The translations under genes were made by a program, and so were the position numbers. 64,000 nucleotides of DNA from Aporrectodea caliginosa (taxonomy: Eukaryota; Annelida; Clitellata; Crassiclitellata; Lumbricidae), in assembly GCA_020284085.1 (NCBI GenBank), contig JACEVL010000151.1, positions 585,001-649,000 on the forward strand, in the 5' to 3' direction. Shown here piece by piece: positions 12,477 through 48,658 of this stretch (the stretch's first letter is position 1; each line of letters starts with the position of its first letter). Below the pieces are notes generated by a model. It ran no database searches, was not told the DNA's origin, and saw only the letters and a list, made by a program, of their open reading frames with translations.

Positions 12477-12932
12477 AAACAAAAAGAACTGACTACGTCC
12501 AATGAACTCATTAAATTATGCATGCAAGACAGAAACACCGATATATATAAGTATTTGTTAAGTGATTTCAACAGGAAAAACAGACATATCGAATGGGATA
12601 AACCATCTCACAAATCAGAAATCAGTTCGTTAACACGATTGCTCACGTCAATTAGTCGATAAACTGTCCATATACATATATGTTAGAGTCAAGAAGAAAG
12701 AAACCACCATTGTACGACACAAAATACGCTCTCATCTTTCGGCCAGCGCTCATTTGAATGCAGAATCTCTCGATTTGATGACCGCCGCATCTTGGTCTTC
12801 GTGCAGTATGTTTCAGCGGCGTTTTGTGCAGTTTACGCAACTCATCACGGCAGTTCGACAATAAGACTACGAAGAAAATAACTGAGTTTCTTGTCCGTTG
12901 TTTTACTCTCCAGCTTTGTTTCGTAAACGTGT

Positions 12933-40144
<27,212 letters not shown>

Positions 40145-40625
40145 TTTCCCAACTCATCAAATGCGTATAACGAGGTCTGAGTATGTTGAGATAAATCTCT
40201 ATTAACACAGAGGTCGCCACACGCAAACAGCCTAAAATATTTTCTAGCGCATTTCTTTGTCGACCTCATTCTCTCTTTTTATGCATGACTACTAGCTGGG
40301 ACTATTAATAATCCCAGCTACTAGCTTCTGTTTACAATCGCTGTTTAATAGTTGTCGGACTTGATGATTCTGTAGGCTAAGCATTCCATTTTAGCCGTCT
40401 CTGTGCTCGTGTGTCTAGCTATGAAATTTTTACTTGGAACCGAACCTGAGTTAGGCCTATTCTCAGCTGTGATTGAGCGCCTGTGCGAGTGCTGATCCTC
40501 TCGGTGCTTTTGGGTACAAAGAAATATTTACGAATAATTGACTAGCCTAACACTAGGCCTACTAGTTTTTGCCATAGATGTGTCTTATGTTTCAACTTTT
40601 TATGCGTCTTCGCATTAAAAATAAA

Positions 40626-40648
40626 ATTGCGCAATTACAATTGCGCAA
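40626..40648. promoter_or_regulatory. Paired ATTGCGCAAT (C/EBP-like) palindromes upstream of NEDD4
   Basis: ATTGCGCAAT (40,626) and AATTGCGCAA (40,639) lie 3 bp apart, about 500 bp upstream of the candidate start. They match the C/EBP core TTRCGCAA. Function is inferred from the motif only. Confidence 0.4.
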
Positions 40649-40799
40649 CATTTTCCATAGCCTAGCGATCTTGCTCCATCATTTTCTGTAACTTTTCAGG
40701 CGAGATTGTTCATCTGCTCCCCGACCAGAGGAGGTGCGAAAATCTAGCTTTGAAAATTATCTTTAGCCTATAATTATGTTTTAATGCTTTTAGGTTTTA

Positions 40800-41270
40800 G
40801 GGGCCGTCCATAAATGACGTCACGCACCTAGGGGGAGGGGGGTCGGAAATTTGTGACGATGTGTGACATATGGGGGTTGGGGCCGGGTGTCTGAGAAGTG
40901 TGACGTCACACCAGGTCTATGTTATTAAATAATACATTTAACAACAATTTAATTTTATTAGTAACAGCACTAATTTTGAGGATTAAATTTTCATTATTTT
41001 TTAATATTTTAATGTATACGGGCACCATTATTAATAATTTTCTAATTATTTCAATATTTGGTCACCGTTAGATTTAAAAATATTCATGCTTTCCCTATTT
41101 GTTCCATGAAGGAGCAATTTGCTTCGCAATGGATATTTTGGTTTTAGGGGGGGGTCAGAGCTTTGTGACGTCATTTTCAGAGGGGGTGTTACTTTTTGTG
41201 ACGAAGTGTGACGAGGGGGAGGGGGTCAAAAATCGGCCAAAATTGCGTGACGTCATTTATGGACGGCCCC
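40800..41270. mobile_element. PIF/Harbinger-like MITE rich in TGACGTCA
   Basis: Ends GGGGCCGTCCATAAATGACG are nearly perfectly inverted and flanked by TTA. Several 'tgacgtca'-type motifs occur in it. The TSD and GGG start fit PIF/Harbinger. No coding capacity. Confidence 0.8.
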
Positions 41271-41599
41271 TTATAATTAATTTCTTCAAGACGATGTTAG
41301 CAGAATGATGGCGTTGCATAAAATATTTAACTCTGATATTATAGCCGCGATGCTCGTATGTGCATCATGATCTGCTTAAACTGGCGATTGCGATGTTTAA
41401 CTTAAACATCGCAATCGCAGCGATGGTCATTAATTATAATTTGTTTTTAATCCAAACACACAAATATTGCGATTTGGTTTTTGGGTTTTGCATAAAAACT
41501 ACAAGCTTAAAACCATAAATTCTGATTTTCTGATCGTTTAATTAGGCGTTTGAGAAACCTAAACATCTGAAAACACACATATCTTGCATCTTAACCGTT

Positions 41600-41830
41600 C
41601 TTCGCACCAGAGGAAGTTTGGAAATCGTGATTTTGCTGTCTGCGGATCCAGAGAGTGGAACAATCTCCCAGCTACAATCCGTCAATTTCATCTGCTACTC
41701 AATTTAAATCAAAATTAAAAACTTATCTATTCTAATTACACTATGGCTACGAACATAGCGCAAATGCGCTCTCGTGCAAGACTTGTCTTGTTAAAGCGCA
41801 CTACAAGTTTCTAATTGTATTGTATCGTAT
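41600..41830 (+). mobile_element. LINE ORF2 3'-end fragment
   Basis: Plus strand: HQRKFGNRDFAVCGSREWNN then LPATIRQFH, ending in 'attgtattgtatcgtattgt'. Confidence 0.65.
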
Positions 41831-42074
41831 TGTTTCCCATAAGAATTTGGATGTTCTGAGCATCTCTTACATTATGGTTCTGAGCGAGAAGTGTGCGCGG
41901 GAAATGACGTTTCTCGACAATTTCTATAGACCGATTGCAAATGGGCGTGGCCTAAATTGCGGTAGCTGTGGCGGCCATGTCGGAGTGCAACCACAAAAAT
42001 ATTATTTTGTTGTGCAGCGTTCAGTTATAATAATCCCAGGTTTAAGTAAAAACTGTTGTCAAAGCACTCGAAGA

Positions 42075-43301
42075 GGTAGAGTTACTCATTAGGGGGCCGC
42101 GGCCAAATGTTACCAAATTTTACCTGATGATACCTGAGACCATAAGTATCGAAACGCGACTATTCCCAACGCTAGCTAACGATCCGGCGATTTTATACAA
42201 ATTTTTGAAAATCTCTACTAACTCAATGGCTTTCGCCGTGTTTATGCATATTGTCGTGACGTACTACGCAGATCGTTCAAGTCTAGAGTGCGCACAGGTC
42301 CTTTCTCTAGCGCAATCATATGATTTATGTAGCGCAATAAGCCTGAATTTACCATTAAGCTAAAAACAAGATGCCGCTTAACGGTTCGGGGCCGCTATTC
42401 CGGGGGCCGCTATTCCGGGGGTCCGCTATTCCGGGGTCCGCTATTCCGGGGGCCGCTATTCCGGACTAATGAAGACAAATATATATGTATATAATTATGT
42501 ACAATTGTACAGTATATGTATATAAATGCATGTATATGTATCGATTTATATATATATATATATATATACATGTTTGAATATGTATACATATGTTTGTATA
42601 TATATATGTACATTTTATATATTTGGATATTAGTGTATATATATATAGATATATATGTGTGATTATCGAACCTTCGGACTATCGACCTGTTCCCATTTCA
42701 TATATATCCAGAATTCCAGATGTATATACATATATAACATTTGTGCATGTATATAGATCTATATACATATATATATATACAAACATATGTATACATATTC
42801 AAACATGTATATATATATATATATATAAATCGATACATATACATGCATTTATATACATATAATGTACAATTGTACATAATTATATACATATATATTTGTC
42901 TTCATTAGTCCGGAATAGCGGCCCCCCGGAATAGCGGACCCCCGGAATAGCGGACCCCCGGAATAGCGGCCCCCGGAATAGCGGCCCCGAACCGTTAAGC
43001 GGCATCTTGTTTTTAGCTTAATGGTAAATTCAGGCTTATTGCGCTACATAAATCATATGATTGCGCTAGAGAAAGGACCTGTGCGCACTCTAGACTTGAA
43101 CGATCTGCGTAGTACGTCACGACAATATGCATAAACACGGCGAAAGCCATTGAGTTAGTAGAGATTTTCAAAAATTTGTATAAAATCGCCGGATCGTTAG
43201 CTAGCGTTGGGAATAGTCGCGTTTCGATACTTATGGTCTCAGGTATCATCAGGTAAAATTTGGTAACATTTGGCCGCGGCCCCCTAATGAGTAACCTTAC
43301 C
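42075..43301. mobile_element. Foldback element: ~530-bp near-identical inverted arms
   Basis: Left arm 42,081-about 42,610 and right arm about 42,766-43,295 are almost identical. They differ by indels in G and AT runs and few substitutions. Each arm has five tandem 'ccgctattccggggg' units and an AT microsatellite. The 8-bp flank CTCGAAGA (42,067-42,074 and 43,302-43,309) is repeated. The loop of about 155 bp contains 'cgaaccttcggactatcg'. A 78-codon frame occurs in each arm; I do not regard it as a gene. Confidence 0.88.
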
Positions 43302-43609
43302 CTCGAAGAAGTTGTTAGTTGGTAGAAGAACGTTTCTTGTAAGGTTATCGTGAATTAATGGTCCGTATACCTTCACATCTAGCAGTCTTAGCCTATAGGG
43401 CCTACACTTCGTGACTTCGGACGATTGAAATGCCGGATTTCTTCAACTACGTTGTGGTACGTACTAGTATCCATGGTTTTGTTATGTTAGTCCCAGATGT
43501 TAGCGTCACTTCAGTAACATTTAAATTTTAATTGGTAAACGTGTAGTTTAGCGTCGTAAATTAGGCAAACTTATAGTATCGTGGGCTGAAGAATAAATTA
43601 TACGGTATC

Positions 43610-43725
43610 TTTGTGCATGCTGCGCGGACGGTACCAGGTTTTCTAATGACGACACTAACCCTGACCCTGACGGGCCTAACCGACTCTCACGACGCCTAAC
43701 CTGACCCTAACCGACACTCACGATG
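43610..43725. repeat. Dispersed repeat 'gcatgctgcgcg...ccctaaccgac', copy 1
   Basis: It shares 'gcatgctgcgcg', 'ttttctaatgacgacact' and 'ccctaaccgac' with 47,268-47,350. Confidence 0.6.
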
Positions 43726-43849
43726 TCAGTAAACTTATGCACTATAATCGTTCAGCCTCCGATTCTATAAGCTTGCCGTAAATTATTATTCGCCATTGCA
43801 GCATTGCCTGGGTTTCAGCATTGGTCGAATACAAATGGGATTAACTATT

Positions 43850-44130
43850 CTTGCTAAAGAGAAGTCAGATGGATGAAAATAATTTTTGCTTAAATAGAAG
43901 TGGGCATGATGAAATCTTGTTCAAATAGAAGCTGGACTGATGAAAAATTATTCATAATGGTCTGCACAAAACGACATTTAACATCTTGAGACCAAAACAA
44001 CATTTAACATCATGAGACCAGCACAGGCATATTTTGCTCAAATAGAACTGGATTGATTAAATGAATTCTTGCCCAATGGAAGCTGGATCATTTGAAAGGA
44101 TTCTCGCCAAAGTAGAAATTATACTGATGA
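43850..44130. repeat. Minisatellite (aaatagaagctggattgatgaaa), array 1
   Basis: Imperfect ~38-bp units. The same unit forms the array at 48,975-49,540. Confidence 0.75.
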
Positions 44131-44599
44131 AAAATAACAGTGCGAATAATTTACGACGCTAAACTACACGTTTACCTTTTAATTCATTAACTCATTTTAA
44201 CTGTCTTAGCTTCATCACGTCGTAGTGTGACATAATTTTTTTTAATTTGTTCATTGCAACATATCTGTGATTGTGAAAGAACAAGTTTTTGACAGTTCCG
44301 AGTGATATGCTAGTTTGAAAATCTTAATAGAATTATGTATTCCATGAAATGTTGGAAGGTTTTACAGCTCATGCTCTTGCTTAGCAAGTATGGGTCATTG
44401 GGTTATGATATTGGTTTCAGGAAAATCAGTTATACCAAGTATGTTTTATTTTGTTTGCAGGAACAACTTCCCGCATACAAGCAGACTGCTGCTTCTGTCA
44501 CATGTCACTAACTTGACTTATCGTCCACTGGCTGACATGGACTTTTCTTAGCCAAAGAAACAGAAGAAGACTTTTGACAGCAGTAGGGTGCTGTTTCCT

Positions 44600-45810
44600 C
44601 GTCACCTTTGCCGTGTGGTTTTGTCAACTACAGTATCATCATAGGCAGCACGTTTGTCATGACGCTGTGGTTGGATGAGCACTACCCACTCAGAGCTGTC
44701 ACGGTCACAACGAGAGAGCCTGAATTCGTCACTCCTGAAATCAAACACCTTCTCAGACGCAAAAAAGGCTGATGCGGTCAAATCGGGAGGAGGAAGCATC
44801 AGCGGTTGCGGAGAGAATCGGCAAGGCCATCGTCAAGGCCAACAGAAAGGAACTCAATGACCTCGACCCTCGTCACGGGACACAGAACCTGTGGCGCAGA
44901 GTCAACAAACTGATTCACAAGCCTCGCGGACAGGATCAGACAAGTCAGGTTTCAGCTGAGGACCTAACACCCACTATGCCGCCATCTCAACGGATCCTGC
45001 TTACGTAGCTCCTCCTCTGAGACATACCGCTCAACCAGACACCCCGATCCTCGCCGAAATGTCTGTATTTAACATGCTAGACCACCTTCGACCAACCGCG
45101 GAGGGCAGTGACCGGATGCCTGCCTGGTTTCTCCGCCATCTTGCTTCTGTCATCTCACACGCCTTGACACATCTCATCAACAGATCCCTCCTGCTCTCAC
45201 ATGTTCCAACCCAGTGGAAAACTGCACTTATCAACCCCACCCCATTCCAAAGGTCACCACTACTACTGCTCCTCGTCGGTTCAAACAACATAGCAACCGC
45301 CGCAGAAGAGTTTAACCACATATCTACATGGGCAGAAGACAACAACCTCCGCCTCAATCCATCTAAGACGTGTGAGCTAATCATCTTCAAGAAGGGAAGG
45401 AGCAGCACAGCTCATACTCCTCGGATTGTACCGGTGCAGAGCGAGTCAACTCCATCCGGGTACTGGGAGTGACCATCAGCTCTGACCTCAGCATGACTCC
45501 ACATCTTACAGAGGTACTCTTGTCACCCAGGCACGCGACCGGGCCAAGATCGAGAAACTTCTGGACAGGCTAAAGCGAAACTGGTTTCTCCCTCCAAACG
45601 CCCCTGCTGCGGAGCAATTGGCCGTCTCGGCCGATGATTCCCTATTCAGGGCCATAATATCTGACCAGAGCCATGTGCTCAGAAGATTTCTTCCCGAGTC
45701 TTGCAGTCACAGCTACAACCTACGAACACGGGCCCACGAGTACAAACTACCACCGAAGGACAATAGAAATTTTATATCACGACTTCTGTACAATTTAAAC
45801 ATTTATTGAC
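44600..45810 (+). mobile_element. L2/CR1-like LINE, core of the reverse transcriptase deleted
   Basis: In changing frames the plus strand reads AIVKANRKELNDLD, then RT N-terminal motifs (DRMPAWFLRHLASVISHALT, VPTQWKTALINP). It jumps directly to the post-catalytic part (GSNNIATAAEEFNHISTWAE, LRLNPSKTCELI) and the ORF2 end (PKDNRNFISRLLYNLNIY). The YADD core is absent. Confidence 0.82.
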
Positions 45811-46540
45811 AGCGAGCAGAATCAGTTGATGTAGATATGTTGGAAAATGACATTGAGTTGATTGAAATGAAGACACGTGGTCAGAGCGGAAATAAAAACT
45901 GGTTTCTTATTTAAGCAGGCAGGATAACAGCCTATAAACTGAAAGATGTTTGTTGCACAGATGTATCAAAACCGTCATTGGCTTGGCTTAACACCTTAAC
46001 AATGGGCCCTTCACCCGATGATTTGGTTTCATGCTGCCGTAAAGGTGGAAATTAAATGTCCATACAGTTTGAGGTCTAATGAATTATGTAATTCAGTGGT
46101 GACAGCTGTTTCATTGCAGGTCATAAGTTTCAACTTCAAGTCCATTGCATTTTAACATTTTGAATGGAACACAGAAGTGTGGAAACATCTTCTTCCATAT
46201 TTACTGAAAAACTTCATTCACAATGATTTGCAGTGTTGTTGTTTTGAGATTTAGCAGTTACATACTATTAACAGTTAACAACGAGAGTGTACTAAAAACG
46301 ACTGGCAAACCAATGGTGCTCATCGTTAAAGTGTTGACAAACTTGAATATTGTTGGCGTGAAATGTTAACACAAATGCAGAAGTCCTGATAACAGTAACA
46401 TCTGGCCTGGTACCAACATACACAAGTACAGCAAAACTACAACTCTGTTATATCTATTATTATATGTTACCAACTAGGCACCACATAGAAAAAACAAAAC
46501 ACTGACTAGGTAACTAGTAATTCAACAATTATGTAATGTA
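45811..46540. other. Intergenic, no gene recognised
   Basis: Only a short TTAA hairpin element (46,272-46,333) can be delimited here. Confidence 0.5.
46272..46333. mobile_element. Short TTAA-flanked hairpin MITE, copy 3
   Basis: 62 bp with 'acgagagtgtactaaaaacg' and 'caaaccaatg'; left TTAA (46,268-46,271), right TTGA. Confidence 0.65.
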
Positions 46541-46820
46541 ATTAGTAACTTATATAGCGCTGCTCACAGCACAAGCCTTTCAGTAGCGCTCCCAGTATGA
46601 GTACCCCAAGAGAAGAAATAGGTTTTGAGGAGAGAAATGAGGAAGAAATCCAAAAAGAATGGAAACGTGTAATGAGGAGGGTAGGGCATTCCACAGGGTA
46701 GACCCAATGGTGGCAAATGATCTAGTTTGGGGCAAAGTGGTTCTGGTTTGTGGGGCAACGAGATCATGCCAGTCCAAACAGCGGAGAGGTCAGAGAAGCT
46801 GCAGAATGGAGAGAACGAAT
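46540..46820 (-). mobile_element. LINE ORF2 3'-end fragment
   Basis: The minus strand reads DLVAPQTRTTLPQTRSFATI then GSTLWNALPSSLHVS, the usual L2/CR1 ORF2 end, with 'tatatagcgctgctc' at its 3' side. Confidence 0.75.
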
Positions 46821-47218
46821 AGATTAATGAAAAATTGACTACACAATTAAGAATAATGGCACCACCATGCAGTGCTGTAGTGTTAAACTTAGAAGTGAGT
46901 ACACGCTACAGTAGGCTACAGCCTTCAGGTTACTTTTCCAGAAGTTTGACGAGTATGAGTTTGTATTTTAAAAGATATAGACTAGTCTGCACACTACACT
47001 CTTCAGCATTAAAAAATATGTCAAAGTACGTTCTGGAGGTTAGTACACGCTTTGCACAGGTGAGTATACTAAAAGAAAAGTTTTGTGTGGCGAGTACACG
47101 CTGTATACCCGCTAATACCCTCGTCTACAGCCCTGTAACAGAATTGCGATTGCATTGAGTTTCGCTTCCGATAGATCATCTGTGGCTATAGCTTTTAGCC
47201 ATAGCTGCCGGCTTTCTT

Positions 47219-47350
47219 CGGTTCGGGGCCACTATTCCGGGGGTCCGCTATTCCGGACTAATGTGGCTGGCATGCTGCGCGAGAGGTACGATGTTTTCTA
47301 ATGATGACACTGACCCTAACCGACCCTCACGACGCAGAGTCAGACGGCCC
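47219..47350. repeat. Fragment of the foldback arm joined to dispersed repeat copy 2
   Basis: 'cggttcggggcc' and two 'cgctattccggg' units match the foldback arm at 42,380-42,465. Then comes the 'gcatgctgcgcg...ccctaaccgac' block also seen at 43,610. Confidence 0.7.
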
Positions 47351-47603
47351 TAACGACGCGGATTCACGTGGATCCCCGGAATGCGGTACCCTTTCTTCGC
47401 TCCGGGTTCGTTCTTCTGGGCCTTCACGCTTACGAATTTTTTAATTTTACTAAAAGAACCTTTATCCCTCTCAGTACGGTTGCCGCAGTCAACTATAATT
47501 GCACAGAAGACCATTTCCACGGTTTATAATACACGCCGTTCACTTAACGACGTTAACGTATCCAACGACAACAAACATACCTGCACTCCGCAATGGCCGC
47601 CGT

Positions 47604-47648
47604 CTATTTATAGCATATGCAAATGAGGCTGGTACGTCATTGCGCAAA
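47604..47648 (-). promoter_or_regulatory. Minus-strand octamer + TATA promoter-like cluster
   Basis: Reading the minus strand: TTTGCGCAAT, TGACGTAC, the octamer ATTTGCAT (47,617-47,624) and CTATAAATAG (47,604-47,613) occur in 45 bp, followed by GACGGCGGCCATTGC. The order and spacing look like a strong Pol II or snRNA-type promoter firing leftwards, but no product is recognised. Confidence 0.35.
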
Positions 47649-47679
47649 AGCCCAATAATTATTGATATCGTGCTCCAAC

Positions 47680-48092
47680 CAATGTGACCATTCCTTGGGA
47701 ATTTTCCCAAGATCTTGGGATTTTGGGGTAGACTTCGCATCTGGGGATTTTGCATAGCAATCTTGGGATTTTTAAAAGGTGTGCAGACTAGTTTTCACTG
47801 TACTTTTCAACCGTGGCAGCGAATCAGATTAAAAAAACTCGCTTAAGACTTATATTATTATTGTTACTTGTAAACATCGTAATTTGTTAATTCAGTGTTA
47901 TGCTCCGGTTTTTCTATGCTAGTTCTTAGCTAGGCACTTTTGTAAATAATTGTGATTGTTAAAACGCATTTCCTATTTTAAGCACAACTTTTTCCTTTTT
48001 AGAACTTGGGATATTTTGCTACACTTTAGGCCAATCTTGGGAATTTTCTGGCATGAGCTTGGGATTTCAGAAAATGGAGAGTGGTCGCACTG
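47680..48092. mobile_element. hAT-like MITE, 413 bp
   Basis: Ends CAATGTGACCATTC and GAGTGGTCGCACTG are inverted; flanks GCTCCAAC / GCTGCAAC are a TSD with one change. Repeated 'cttgggatttt' motifs lie inside. Confidence 0.75.
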
Positions 48093-48430
48093 GCTGCAAC
48101 TTAAAGTACCATTAAATAAATCCCTCTTTTTTTATTAGGCCAACTGATGCAAAGTTCATTAGGGTGTCTAAGACCAAAGGTCGAAAAAAGACCTTGGTGT
48201 ATAATCCGTCGTTAACCAAAACCGTTATTTGGGCCAATTTCAATGTTTTTACGACTAACGAGGCCATTCTTAGGCGCAAGACGGTCTCTGCGCTTTCAGG
48301 TCGAGTGATTTGCAGTGGTTGTGGTAACCCTCTGTATTAAAACATCTTTTAAGTGTACGGATAAATATTCTGTGGCGGAATCATCCGCCGCACCTTAAAC
48401 GAAAATTTTACTTCCGCGGCGGAAACCATT

Positions 48431-48483
48431 CGCGCATGCGCAAACCTTCGGCCACGCATGCGCATTCAAAACTGCATGCGCAC
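48431..48483. promoter_or_regulatory. Three NRF1-type GCATGCGC sites before the ZSWIM-like gene
   Basis: CGCGCATGCGCA (48,431), CGCATGCGCA (48,455) and TGCATGCGCA (48,473) follow each other within 53 bp, ending about 40 bp before the ATG. They match the NRF1 consensus YGCGCAYGCGCR, which is common in TATA-less housekeeping promoters. No TATA box is seen, so this is probably the core promoter. Confidence 0.7.
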
Positions 48484-48523
48484 TGCTCAAAACATTCGTA
48501 AATAAGAGTAAAAATTGCTTAAA

Positions 48524-48658
48524 ATGGCTGAATTGTTGGTAGGACAAACGTTTGATAGCCAGCCAGAAGCTGAACAATTCGTTACTTCCTATTGTTCTCG
48601 AAATTTTCACCCCGTGCGGCAAAGACACAACGTGACCGTGACCAGCTACAACAAGAAG
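48524..48658 (+). CDS. ZSWIM-like exon 1 with start codon
   Basis: The ATG at 48,524 opens 45 codons (MAELLVGQTF to TSYNKK) and a GTATAT donor in phase 0. Three NRF1-type sites lie 40-95 bp upstream. The pattern of F, a YC pair and a TSYNKK end suits the N-terminus of ZSWIM1/3 proteins. Confidence 0.82.

Noticed and set aside
42127..43249. Two identical 78-codon frames, one per strand
   Set aside because: They are the two arms of the same inverted repeat; identity follows from the palindrome, and no domain is recognisable.
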